This document shows, in pieces, positions 22,489 through 30,101 of a stretch of 64,000 nucleotides of DNA. Below the pieces are notes generated by a model. It searched no databases, had not been told where the DNA came from, and was given only the letters and a program-made list of their open reading frames with translations. The stretch is from assembly GCA_963719135.1 (NCBI GenBank), contig CAVRAZ010000001.1, positions 248,001 to 312,000 on the forward strand, in the 5' to 3' direction. Made by a program: the position numbers and the translations under genes. The stretch comes from CAVRAZ01 sp963719135. GTDB lineage: Bacteria > Pseudomonadota > Gammaproteobacteria > DSM-19610. Each line of letters starts with the position of its first letter. Within the stretch, counting starts at the first letter, position 1.

Positions 22489-24345
22489 ATGAAACAACCC
22501 TGCCGCCTTATTATGACGCCGGTGATCGGCGCCACTCTGATCGCGCTCGCAACCTGTTCCAGCCTTGTCTGCGCCGAGCCCGGCGTCACGGGTGATTCAT
22601 CGGCGCCGGCGCCGTCGATCAGCGCAGCGCCCACACAGCCCGGACCCGGACAGCAGTTCGCGCCGATGCCGCAACGCGGTGCATTCGGCGGACCCTGGCC
22701 GTATCCGCCTCGCCCCATGCCGATGCCGATGGCGCCGCCCTACCAGAACTACGGCGCGATGCCGCAACCACGGCTCGGCTGGCAACCCCCGGTGCCCGCC
22801 TATCCCGACTCGGCGCCGGCGGCGGCCGAGTTTGCACAACTGCAACAGGCACTGGACGATCGGCGCGTGGAGGTCGACGGTCTGCGCGCCGCGCTATCGC
22901 AGACGCAGTCAACCCTGCAGCAGACACGCGACATGCTGGATCAGTCGCAGAACGAGGGCCGTCAGGCCATCGAGGAATGGCGCACGATCCAGGCGCAGCT
23001 CGGCGATGCGACCCGGGAAAAGAACGCGATGACGCCAGAGTTGGCGAGGCTGCAAGCCGAGCTGGACGCCGGTCAGGCCAAGCTGGCAGAACAGCAACAG
23101 GCGCTGGACGGGGCCCGGGAGCAGACGGAGATCGTTAACGGCATCCTGGATTCCAGGACGCGTGAACTGAAAGAGGCGCAGGAAACGCTGAGTCGTTATC
23201 AGTCCGAGGCGGAAGCAGCGGCCCAGGGACGCCAGCAGCTTGAAGCGGATATTGCCGCGCGGGACGAACAGATCGCCGCGTTGAAAAGCGAACTGGAAGC
23301 GACCCGGACCGAACTCCAGGCCGCCGGCGCCAGGCTCGAAACCGCGGATCAGACACTGGGGGAATCCCGTAGCCGGGCCGAGTCCTGCGATACACAACTG
23401 GTTGAACTGGACGCGCAGCTGGAGAAAGCCGGCCAGACCCGTTCAACCATGGAAACTTCGCTCACCTCCGCCACGTCGGCCAGTGAACAGATGAAGGCGG
23501 ACCTGGATGCGTGCACGGCCAAACTGGCGGACATACAGGCCGCGCTGACGGAAGCACGCTCGCTGAGTGACCAACTGAAGACGGCGCCAGCGACAAAAGC
23601 CACTGCCGGTGTGCCGGAGACCGCCGCGCCGGCGGCCGGGGAAAGCGCCGCTCAGCCGCCCGCCGAGCCGCCGCCTGCCGCCGAGCCAGCCGCCACGGAC
23701 ATGAATGCGGCACCGACGGAGCCGCCTGCGGCGGCGCAATCCGATACGCCGCCGGCGAGTGAGACTCCGACGGCCGCCACCCCTCCGGCGGCGCCCGAAA
23801 CTGCAACCTCCGACGCCGCGTCACCGGTAACCGAAGCGCCGGCCGCGCAAGACTCGGCAGCGGAGCCGGCCGACCCCGGCACGAACCCAGAGGAATCCGG
23901 GGTTCAGGCGCCGGACAGCGACCAGGACGGCGTACCCGACACCACTGATCTGTGTCCCGAGACCGCCCCGGGCGTGGCGGTCGAACCGACCGGTTGCCAG
24001 AAGGAGGAAGTGATCCCGCTCGAAGGCGTGAATTTTCCGTATGACTCGTACGATCTGAACTCGAAGTCGCGCACCATTCTCAACCCGGTCGCGAAAACGC
24101 TGGTAAAGAATCCGGGAATCCACGTGGAAGTGGCGGGGCATACCGATACGCAGGGCAATCCTGCGTACAACGAGTGGCTGTCGCAGAAACGTGCCGTATC
24201 GGTCCGGGACTACCTGATTGCCCAAGGCGTGAACCCCGACAATCTCACCGCGCGGGGTTATGGCGCTCAACAACCGGTGTCCGACAATACCACGCGTGCC
24301 GGACTGCGCCAAAACCGGCGCGTCGAACTTCGCCGGATGCCCTGA
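22489..24345 (+). CDS. OmpA-family protein with long coiled coil and calcium-binding repeat
   Basis: About 618 residues. Order: signal peptide (cleavage near residue 28), Pro/Met/Gln-rich segment, a long coiled coil (residues about 110-360, repeats such as LQQALDDRRVEVDGLRAAL), a Pro/Ala/Glu-rich linker, a thrombospondin-type-3 calcium loop (DSDQDGVPDTTDLCPETAPG) and a C-terminal OmpA peptidoglycan-binding domain (VEVAGHTDTQGNPAYNEWLS, then LTARGYGAQQPVSDN, with the NRRVEL end). It should anchor the cell wall to the outer membrane or span the periplasm. The ATG at 22489 has a GGAG site; the adjacent ATG at 22486 is equally possible. Confidence 0.9.
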   Translation: MKQPCRLIMTPVIGATLIALATCSSLVCAEPGVTGDSSAPAPSISAAPTQPGPGQQFAPMPQRGAFGGPWPYPPRPMPMPMAPPYQNYGAMPQPRLGWQPPVPAYPDSAPAAAEFAQLQQALDDRRVEVDGLRAALSQTQSTLQQTRDMLDQSQNEGRQAIEEWRTIQAQLGDATREKNAMTPELARLQAELDAGQAKLAEQQQALDGAREQTEIVNGILDSRTRELKEAQETLSRYQSEAEAAAQGRQQLEADIAARDEQIAALKSELEATRTELQAAGARLETADQTLGESRSRAESCDTQLVELDAQLEKAGQTRSTMETSLTSATSASEQMKADLDACTAKLADIQAALTEARSLSDQLKTAPATKATAGVPETAAPAAGESAAQPPAEPPPAAEPAATDMNAAPTEPPAAAQSDTPPASETPTAATPPAAPETATSDAASPVTEAPAAQDSAAEPADPGTNPEESGVQAPDSDQDGVPDTTDLCPETAPGVAVEPTGCQKEEVIPLEGVNFPYDSYDLNSKSRTILNPVAKTLVKNPGIHVEVAGHTDTQGNPAYNEWLSQKRAVSVRDYLIAQGVNPDNLTARGYGAQQPVSDNTTRAGLRQNRRVELRRMP

Positions 24346-24511
24346 CGAGCGTCGGTCGTAAGGCCGGCCGCCACAAGGTTTGCCCGAGCACCGCCACGAT
24401 AGAATGCACCGGGCAACGGTTGCGCCGTTCCGCCGGTACGCGCCCGCGCATAAAGTTTCCGGGTATCTAACCGATTAGATCGGGCACCACCCCATCCCCG
24501 AGCAACCGTCC

Positions 24512-24829
24512 ATGCCGCTAGATCGAGATCGCCTGCTGATGAATCTGGATCGCACCATGCGTCTCATCAATCAGCAAGTCATCCATCCCGAGATGCCGGA
24601 ATTGGCGACCGGCGACATCGAGCCGTTTATCCGCATGGTCGCCCGGGTTCGCGCGACCTATCTCCGGGCGCTGTTCGATGTTGCGCGGGAAGTCGGCGGC
24701 GCCTTGCCGACGCCGGACCAGATCAGCCGCCTGAGAGAGCTGCGCCTGAGCTACGAGGAATGTATCGCCGGCACGAAAGCCATCGAAACGGCCATCAAAC
24801 GCGAATACCTCGACGTGAAGCAGGACTAG
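24512..24829 (+). CDS. Small helical protein of unknown function
   Basis: A 105-residue soluble protein, mostly helical (LDRTMRLINQQVIHPEMPEL, then FIRMVARVRATYLRALFDVAREV). No known domain recognised. It follows the OmpA gene after 166 bases and ends 57 bases before a terminator hairpin. Composition and length support a real gene. Confidence 0.55.
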   Translation: MPLDRDRLLMNLDRTMRLINQQVIHPEMPELATGDIEPFIRMVARVRATYLRALFDVAREVGGALPTPDQISRLRELRLSYEECIAGTKAIETAIKREYLDVKQD

Positions 24830-24886
24830 TCATTGACGATTGTCCGACCGCATCGCCGCCCGGGCCCCAAGCCTGCACGTAGAAAA

Positions 24887-24906
24887 GGGCCGTCCGAGGA
24901 CGGCCC
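24887..24906 (-). terminator. Terminator hairpin between convergent genes
   Basis: Perfect 9-base stem (GGGCCGTCC / GGACGGCCC, loop GA). Read on the minus strand it is followed by TTTTCT, so it should terminate the small minus-strand gene that stops at 24939; it may work weakly for the plus strand too. Confidence 0.8.
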
Positions 24907-24938
24907 TTCAACATCAGAGACAAGTTTTCGATATGCGA

Positions 24939-25166
24939 TTAGCCAACGCGCTCCGCGTGCAGGTTGCGGCAGGCGACCTCGTGCAAGATCTGATGATAGG
25001 AGATCTGTTCGGGATCGTATTCCACGACCATGAGGTGTGGCCTGCGATCGTTGAATTGCGCGGATGAAACTCCCTGATTCAGTCTTATCGTGTCCTCCAG
25101 TTCGCGACGGCTTGCCATGTCGAGTTCGTTAGCGATGTGCATAACAAGCCCTGTGGAACGTGCCAT
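24939..25166 (-). CDS. Small HMA-like (ferredoxin-fold) protein lacking the metal-binding CxxC
   Basis: A 75-residue protein starting at an ATG with an AAGGAG site. The sequence LNQGVSSAQFNDRRPHLMVVEYDPEQIS follows the beta-alpha-beta pattern of heavy-metal-associated domains (V..A.....P.L.V.YDP), but the usual CxxC before the first helix is missing. Similar cysteine-less HMA-like domains occur in many gammaproteobacteria and their role is not known. A terminator follows at 24887-24906, and an AT-rich region with an FNR-like box lies upstream. Confidence 0.7.
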   Translation of the reverse strand: MARSTGLVMHIANELDMASRRELEDTIRLNQGVSSAQFNDRRPHLMVVEYDPEQISYHQILHEVACRNLHAERVG

Positions 25167-25686
25167 AGCTGTTCTCCTTTGCATGATTGGGACCGGCTTC
25201 GTATCAATTTGCTATGAGCCAAACCCTGGCTTTACCTCCTCCCTGGAACTCGAAACAATACTAGAAAGATCGTATAAGTCAATGAATTAAATTAATATTT
25301 ATAAATCACAATATCTAGTGCACGAGGGTGCAATTATCACCCGCCAAACGCAACATATTGTGTATCTCTCGAGAATATCGCTGTAAGTACTTTAATAAAA
25401 TGGAATTTACTAATTCTGACAATAATTGATGCGCATCAGTAAGGCCTCGCCGACGGCGGACGTCCCGCCACGACCACCTTACCGCGACAGCACACCGGCG
25501 CGGCCCACAGCGCGCCCGCGTCCGGCAGCCAACTGCCGGTTTCGGCGAAGAAATCCGAACATCGGGCGACCGCCCTGCCCTACTCTGCCGCCGGTGAAGG
25601 GAACGGCGCCGGCCCGACCACGCCCTGTCACCTTTTCAAGGCGCGCGCGTTAATCCCCTCGTGACGAAAGCTCAGAGGAGTCCATC
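25167..25686. other. AT-rich intergenic region
   Basis: About 520 bases between two divergent small genes. The segment 25240-25440 is strikingly AT-rich compared with the rest of the window and contains an FNR/Anr-like box (25426-25439); the rest (25440-25680) is GC-rich with no plausible gene. Likely a promoter region for one or both neighbours. Confidence 0.55.
25426..25439. promoter_or_regulatory. FNR/Anr-like box
   Basis: TTGAT-GCGC-ATCAG matches the TTGAT-N4-ATCAA consensus at 9 of 10 positions. It is about 260 bases from both flanking starts (25166 minus and 25687 plus), inside an AT-rich island. This suggests oxygen-responsive control of one of them, but the distance leaves the target unclear. 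Confidence 0.5.
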
Positions 25687-26160
25687 ATGAACATGCTCAA
25701 GAACACATCGAGACTGATCGCCGGTCTGTTGGCGTTTTCACTGTCGGGTGCCAGTACGGCGTGGGCCGACGGCGGCCTGATGGGCGAGTTGCGTAACAAG
25801 GCGCTGTATGGCCAGCCACCTGCGTCCGATCGGCGTCACGAGAATCGCGATCATCAAGGCGGATCGTACGAAGATCCTCGGCGCCGCCCGGATAACCGGC
25901 AACGCGACTACCGTGCCGGCGACGACGACCGCTACCGCGATCGGTACCGGAACGCGTACCGTCCTGAGCGCCGTGACTATGCGCCCCGTCGCGACGAGCG
26001 CTACGTGAAGCGCTATTACGACCACTATGTGACCCGGAACCGTTACCACGGCCACGGTGACGACGGCAAGGAACTCGTGCTGGGCCTGTTGCTCGGCGGC
26101 CTGTTCGGTTATGCCGTCGGCAATGCGCAGCCGGTTTACGGCTACGACTACGGCCGGTAG
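25687..26160 (+). CDS. Exported Arg/Asp/Tyr-rich protein with glycine-zipper-like tail
   Basis: A 157-residue protein. The ATG follows GAGGAG, and a signal peptide is clear (LIAGLLAFSLSGASTAWA, cleavage near residue 28). The middle (residues 45-120) is highly charged with repeated RDY/RYR motifs, probably disordered. The tail LGLLLGGLFGYAVG resembles a glycine zipper or short membrane helix. It is likely a periplasmic or envelope protein; no function can be named. Confidence 0.7.
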   Translation: MNMLKNTSRLIAGLLAFSLSGASTAWADGGLMGELRNKALYGQPPASDRRHENRDHQGGSYEDPRRRPDNRQRDYRAGDDDRYRDRYRNAYRPERRDYAPRRDERYVKRYYDHYVTRNRYHGHGDDGKELVLGLLLGGLFGYAVGNAQPVYGYDYGR

Positions 26161-26279
26161 GACGCTCGGATAAGAAGGGTGGAACAGAGCTTGTGGACAA
26201 CACGCACGGCCTCCGCTCCGAGCGTCGATACATGGAGTCCTTGTGTCTACTGGACAACGCCGGCTTGTTCCCAAGGTAC

Positions 26280-26304
26280 TTTGTCCTCCGCAATGGAGGA
26301 CAAA
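26280..26304. repeat. Perfect 10-bp hairpin
   Basis: Arms TTTGTCCTCC and GGAGGACAAA with a 5-base loop (GCAAT), outer GCCGGC sequences on both sides. It lies between the exported protein gene and the M28 peptidase gene. No T-run follows, so it is not a standard terminator. One arm contains GGAGGA and the other its complement. Confidence 0.6.
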
Positions 26305-26428
26305 GCAGGCCGGCTTGACGATAGCGCCGTTTCAGGTCCTGGCTGAATGCGATGGGTCGCCCTGTCGCGCGTCCGTTCATCGCTCGCTCTTTTCCATGAC
26401 TCTCCTTTTGAAGTAAGCTCAGCTCAAC

Positions 26429-27484
26429 ATGAATCCAATCTGGTCCAGACAGTCGGTGCCTGGCGGGCGGCGTCCGCGGTCAAACCCCGACTTCCGGCGA
26501 TCGCTCCGGCGCGTGCCCGAATTGATCCTCGGCGTCATTGCCACCACCCTGCTGTCAGCCTGCAATCACGGGGCGCCTCGCCGACCGGAGATCGAATCGG
26601 CGCTGGCCGCCGTCGACGAAATCAGGCTTCGATCGTACGTCGAGGCCTTGGCCGCCTTGGGTCCACGCCCTGCGCGCGACCCGGTTGCGACGCAACGGAC
26701 ACTGGCGTATTTGAAGACGGCGTTGCACGGGATGGGTTGCGAAGCGGTCGAGGAGGTCGCGCAGGCCGAAACGGACGGCACAGGTGTTCTGAACCTCGTC
26801 GTGGAACGTGCCGGCACCGGACCGTCGTCCGCAATCCTGGAGATCGGTGCCCACTATGATACGGTCAATACATCACCAGGCGCCGATGACAACGCCAGCG
26901 GTGTGGCCGCCCTGCTGGAGATCGCTCGCGTGCTGGCCGGCCACCGCGCCGCGCGCAGGGTGCGCCTGGTCTTCTATGCCGACGAGGAATCCGGGCGCAG
27001 CGGCAGCCGGATGCACGTTGCCCACATACTGCGGCATCACGACACACTCGCTGGCGCCATCGTCCTGGAAATGATCGGCTATGCGACCGACAGTCCCGGG
27101 ACTCAACGGTCTCCCGCACGCGTGCCGTTGCTGTTCTGGCCGCCCGACCGCGGCAATTTCATTGCGGTCGTCGGAAATTTTCCGTCCGGCTGGCTGGGAA
27201 ACCGCTTCGAGCGCGCGCTGCAACAATACGTGCCCGAACTACAGTATTTCAGCGCCAACCGTCTGGGCGGATTGTTCAAAGACGCCATGCGCAGCGACCA
27301 CAAGCCTTATTGGGACGCGGGGCTGTCCGCCATCCTGGTGACCGATACCGCCGATTTTCGCAATCCCCACTACCACAGGCCCGGCGACGAACCGGCGACG
27401 TTGAACTACGGTTTTCTGCGGCGGGTAACGCAGGCAACGGCGGCTACGGCGTTGCTTTGGGCCGGAGGCGGCACCGATGACTGA
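26429..27484 (+). CDS. M28-family metallopeptidase, probable lipoprotein
   Basis: A 351-residue protein. After a basic N-terminus there is a hydrophobic run ending LLSAC near residue 45, a lipobox. The peptidase domain shows zinc-ligand segments HYDTV (first His), SPGADDNASGVAALLE (bridging Asp) and YADEESG (catalytic Glu), with later ligands in the HKPYWDAG and NPHYHRPGDEP region. M28 enzymes are aminopeptidases acting in the periplasm. It overlaps the next membrane protein gene by 8 bases. Confidence 0.85.
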   Translation: MNPIWSRQSVPGGRRPRSNPDFRRSLRRVPELILGVIATTLLSACNHGAPRRPEIESALAAVDEIRLRSYVEALAALGPRPARDPVATQRTLAYLKTALHGMGCEAVEEVAQAETDGTGVLNLVVERAGTGPSSAILEIGAHYDTVNTSPGADDNASGVAALLEIARVLAGHRAARRVRLVFYADEESGRSGSRMHVAHILRHHDTLAGAIVLEMIGYATDSPGTQRSPARVPLLFWPPDRGNFIAVVGNFPSGWLGNRFERALQQYVPELQYFSANRLGGLFKDAMRSDHKPYWDAGLSAILVTDTADFRNPHYHRPGDEPATLNYGFLRRVTQATAATALLWAGGGTDD

Positions 27485-27779
27485 CATCGGCGCCTGGCTG
27501 ATCGGGCTGGCGTTCTACGCGCCGATTCATTATCTGGGTCCGCTGCTGGTGATCGTGCTCACCGGTCCGCCGGAAAACGCGCCGCAGATCGCCCGCATCC
27601 GCACGACGGTTGTCGAGTGCACCCTGACGATGGTTGTCGCGTTCGGGCTGGCCGTAGGGCTGTTCAGCGACCATCCGGGCTGGGCCGCCGGCATCCTAGT
27701 GACGGCGATGCTCATTCCCTACCTGCATCTCCACCTGGTTCAGGGTCGCTCGCGGTTTGCGCCGCCGGACGCATGCTGA
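27477..27779 (+). CDS. Small inner-membrane protein, unknown
   Basis: A 100-residue protein with three predicted membrane helices (about residues 5-30, 46-65 and 68-88: WLIGLAFYAPIHYLGPLLVIVL split by the limit, CTLTMVVAFGLAVGLF, AAGILVTAMLIPYLHLHLV). The start overlaps the M28 gene by 8 bases, implying translational coupling. No family recognised. It may assist or anchor its neighbour. Confidence 0.65.
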   Translation: MTDIGAWLIGLAFYAPIHYLGPLLVIVLTGPPENAPQIARIRTTVVECTLTMVVAFGLAVGLFSDHPGWAAGILVTAMLIPYLHLHLVQGRSRFAPPDAC

Positions 27780-27809
27780 GTGGAATCCCGGACACGCGAG
27801 CAGTCACTC

Positions 27810-28361
27810 ATGCCCCTGCGTACTTTTGAAAAGGCCACGCCGCTGCTGTCCCGCAATGTCTATGTCGACGCGTTGGCGATCATCATCGGTAACGTCAGGG
27901 TCGGCGAGGACAGTTCAATCTGGCCCTATGCCGTGATTCGCGGCGACGTGAGCCATATCCACATCGGCGCCAGAACCAACCTTCAGGACCACTGCATCGT
28001 CCACGTATCGCACGACAGTTCGTTCAGGCCGGGCGGCCGGCCGACAGAGATCGGCGACGACGTCACCGTCGGACACCGTGCCATCCTGCACGGATGCCGC
28101 GTCGGCAACCGTTGCCTGATCGGTATGGACAGCCTGCTGATGGACGGAGTGGTGGTCGAAGACGACGTGATCGTCGCCGCAGGCAGTCTGGTAACCGAGA
28201 ACACACACCTGTCCGGCGGCCAGGTCTGGATGGGCCGGCCCGCCCGGCCGGTGCGGCCGCTCAAGGAAAGCGAATGCGATTATCTGCGCTATGCTGCGCA
28301 ACATTATGTGCGCCTGAAAAACCGTTATCTCGCGGACGTGCGAACGCCCGTTCAGGAATGA
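27810..28361 (+). CDS. Gamma carbonic anhydrase family protein (YrdA-like)
   Basis: A 183-residue left-handed beta-helix protein with hexapeptide repeats (VGEDSSIWPYAVIRGDV, IHIGARTNLQDHCIVHV). Putative zinc-ligand histidines are in CIVHVSHD and VTVGHRAILHGC. The YrdA/CaiE group includes active carbonic anhydrases and inactive scaffold-like relatives; the ligands are present here. An inverted repeat CAACCG-AGG-CGGTTG just after the stop (28366-28380) may be a weak terminator. Confidence 0.9.
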   Translation: MPLRTFEKATPLLSRNVYVDALAIIIGNVRVGEDSSIWPYAVIRGDVSHIHIGARTNLQDHCIVHVSHDSSFRPGGRPTEIGDDVTVGHRAILHGCRVGNRCLIGMDSLLMDGVVVEDDVIVAAGSLVTENTHLSGGQVWMGRPARPVRPLKESECDYLRYAAQHYVRLKNRYLADVRTPVQE

Positions 28362-28421
28362 CGGTCAACCGAGGCGGTTGCCCGCAAGCCAGGCCGCGTG
28401 GTCGCTCGTAGTGCAGTCAGT

Positions 28422-28434
28422 GTGCAAACTGCAC
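28422..28434. promoter_or_regulatory. Inverted repeat, candidate activator site for the sigma54 promoter
   Basis: GTGCA-AAC-TGCAC, with a further GTGCA at 28411, centred about 130 bases upstream of the predicted start of the small RNA, the usual distance of enhancer-binding protein sites. It does not match the NtrC consensus, so the activator is unknown. Confidence 0.4.
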
Positions 28435-28533
28435 CGGTTCAGCGCCGTGCACGCGCGTCGCGACGGCGGCGGAATGTGTTCGGATTGCGTGAAAATACCG
28501 CGAAACAAGGGATTAACGCCGTAACGCCGCTGG

Positions 28534-28549
28534 TGGCACAGTCATTGCT
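28534..28549 (+). promoter_or_regulatory. Sigma54 (-24/-12) promoter
   Basis: TGGCACA-GTCA-TTGCT matches the TGGCACG-N4-TTGCW consensus with one difference and the exact GG to GC spacing of 10 bases. Transcription would start near 28560 on the plus strand. Confidence 0.65.
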
Positions 28550-28559
28550 AGTAGATCAT

Positions 28560-28662
28560 CGAGGCCAGGTCTCGTCGCACCGAACCCGGATGGGACAAGG
28601 TACTCCTCCACCTATCTTGAACCTCGACTGGTTACCCCGCCCGCAAGGGCGGGTTGTTTTTT
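28560..28662 (+). ncRNA. Candidate sigma54-dependent small RNA with an anti-Shine-Dalgarno segment
   Basis: The predicted start about 12 bases after the -12 element and a strong terminator at 28636-28662 define a transcript of about 100 nt. It contains a C-rich single-strand candidate TACTCCTCCACCT (near 28601-28613) that is complementary to ribosome-binding sites (AGGTGGAGGAG), a typical seed for an Hfq-type riboregulator. The 5' part can form a short GAG/CTC hairpin. No known RNA family (SRP, 6S, tmRNA, RNase P) is recognised. A short open frame from 28590 exists but lacks a ribosome site and runs through the terminator. Confidence 0.5.
28636..28662 (+). terminator. Rho-independent terminator of the candidate small RNA
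   Basis: Stem CCCGCCC / GGGCGGG with a GCAA tetraloop (28636-28653), followed by TTGTTTTTT. Textbook plus-strand terminator. No plus-strand protein gene ends close by (the nearest stop is at 28361), which implies an untranslated transcript. Confidence 0.9.
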
Positions 28663-28737
28663 CCGGACAGGCAAAGCGGCGCTGCCGGCGGCTGATTTCT
28701 CCGGACAGGCAAAGCGGCGCTGCCGGCGGCTGATTTC
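28662..28737. repeat. Exact tandem duplication of 38 bp
   Basis: Two identical 38-base units (28662-28699 and 28700-28737), beginning TCCGGACAGG and ending CTGATTTC, directly after the terminator T-run. Each unit contains GGCGCTGCCGGC. It looks like a recent slippage duplication. Confidence 0.9.
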
Positions 28738-28857
28738 ATAGTGCCGACCCGGCGTTCGGACGAGTTCAAGGCGACGCGAAATGCGCGACGTACGCGCAGT
28801 GGAGTATCTTCAGCCGGCTCTCAATGCCGGATCCGAGCGAACCTTTCCAATCGCCTG

Positions 28858-29346
28858 CTACAGGCCGATTCCAATACCGATGCCGAAGTGCACGTTGGAA
28901 TTGTCCTGCTGACTGCCGCGGGGCCACAGGTAGATCTGCCCGGAGGTCAGCAGGGGATAGGTGTAGTCGGTTTCGCCGATACGTCCCTGCGTGATGCCGC
29001 CGATGGTGCCGCGGACCGTGACCACCCTGCCCTCGGCATAGTCGGCCGGCTCCAGATATCCCGCGTACCCCACGATGAAACGACCCAGCGGCGTTTCAGC
29101 CAGCTTTGGTTTCTGGTTGCCGTCGAGCGGATAGGCCAGCACCTCCAGCCGGGTGCTGTCCCTGAGGTTGACGGTGTTCAATATGACGCCGCCCCAGATC
29201 ACGGTCTTGCCTTTGGCGATCGCCTGTTCCGCGACCGCCGCCTTCGGCGTCACGGCACGATCCGTGTCGCGCGCATCGAAACGCGGTCCGCCGGCGCACG
29301 CGCCCAGAATGAATGTGGCTAACAGGATCGGCAGCGGGCGCTTCAT
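28858..29346 (-). CDS. Slp-family outer-membrane lipoprotein (copy 1)
   Basis: A 162-residue protein with a lipoprotein signal (ILLATFILGAC, cysteine near residue 17). The fold segments KGKTVIWGGVILNT, TRLEVLAYPLDGNQKP, GRFIVGYAGYLEPADYAEGR and VTVRGTIGGITQGRIGETDYTYP are the Slp/YeaY pattern. Slp proteins are outer-membrane lipoproteins induced by starvation or stress. It follows a second Slp-type gene (29369-29908) by 22 bases, so both are probably co-transcribed and arose by duplication. The GIGIGIGL end is unusual. Confidence 0.88.
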   Translation of the reverse strand: MKRPLPILLATFILGACAGGPRFDARDTDRAVTPKAAVAEQAIAKGKTVIWGGVILNTVNLRDSTRLEVLAYPLDGNQKPKLAETPLGRFIVGYAGYLEPADYAEGRVVTVRGTIGGITQGRIGETDYTYPLLTSGQIYLWPRGSQQDNSNVHFGIGIGIGL

Positions 29347-29368
29347 GGTTGTCTCTCAGGGTGAATCA

Positions 29369-29908
29369 CTAATGCAGGTGGTGCCGGGGGTAGTACGGGT
29401 ACCAGGGATAATACCAGGGGTCATACCACCAATACGGATACTCATCATCGCGGTAGTCGGTCGTTTCGGGCCACAGATAGTATTCGCTTACCTGGACGAC
29501 CGGATAGTCATAGCTGTAACTGCCCACTTGGCGCGTTTCGGCACCGGAAAGCGTGCCGGCCACCGTAAGCTGTCGGCCCTTGGTATAGACCATCGGGTCG
29601 AGAAATCCGCGCACGTTGGCCAGAAACCGGCCCGGGCTGGCGCCACCGGCCTGAGGCTCGCCATGGGATTCGAGCGGCAGCGCCAATACCGTGACCCAGG
29701 TGCTTTCCGCACGGTTTTCCAGTTCCAGTATCGTCCCGCCCCACCGTACCGGCTGGCCGACATGAACGGACTGATCGGGCAGGACTGTGCCGATATCGGG
29801 GCTGCCGGGCGGCGCCTTGTCGATCGCGGGCGGCACCGTCGTCGCGCACGCGGCCAACAGAAGAAGCACCGGCAACCAGCGCAGATTTTCGGATCCCATA
29901 CTTTGCAT
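29369..29908 (-). CDS. Slp-family outer-membrane lipoprotein (copy 2)
   Basis: A 179-residue paralogue of the downstream gene. Lipobox LLLLAAC near residue 21; core segments VGQPVRWGGTILELEN, TWVTVLALPLESHG, GRFLANVRGFLDPMVYTKGRQLTVAGTLSG. The C-terminus is an aromatic tail rich in Tyr, Trp and His (YWWYDPWYYPWYPYYPRHHLH, written here in part as two overlapping motifs YWWYDPWYY and YPYYPRHHLH), common in Slp-related Thr/Tyr-rich variants. The start at 29908 has a weak ribosome site; the ATG at 29899 is an alternative. Confidence 0.85.
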   Translation of the reverse strand: MQSMGSENLRWLPVLLLLAACATTVPPAIDKAPPGSPDIGTVLPDQSVHVGQPVRWGGTILELENRAESTWVTVLALPLESHGEPQAGGASPGRFLANVRGFLDPMVYTKGRQLTVAGTLSGAETRQVGSYSYDYPVVQVSEYYLWPETTDYRDDEYPYWWYDPWYYPWYPYYPRHHLH

Positions 29909-30101
29909 GGTTTGTATTCTAGCTCAGTCGGATACCGCCCGTACCCCCGGGCACGCCACAGCGTGCGACTGGAAATTTCGCGATATACGGCTATATGACT
30001 AAAAGGTTACCCGTATTCATCGGGCGCGGTGGATTGGCCCCTGCGCCGCCCGTGCCGGGTCGATGTGATCCGAGCGCGCCGCAAACCGGCAAGGAGGTTC
30101 C

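Noticed and set aside
28590..28733. Short plus-strand frame inside the candidate small RNA
   Set aside because: No ribosome site and it reads through the terminator stem and the tandem repeat; coding unlikely, though not excluded.
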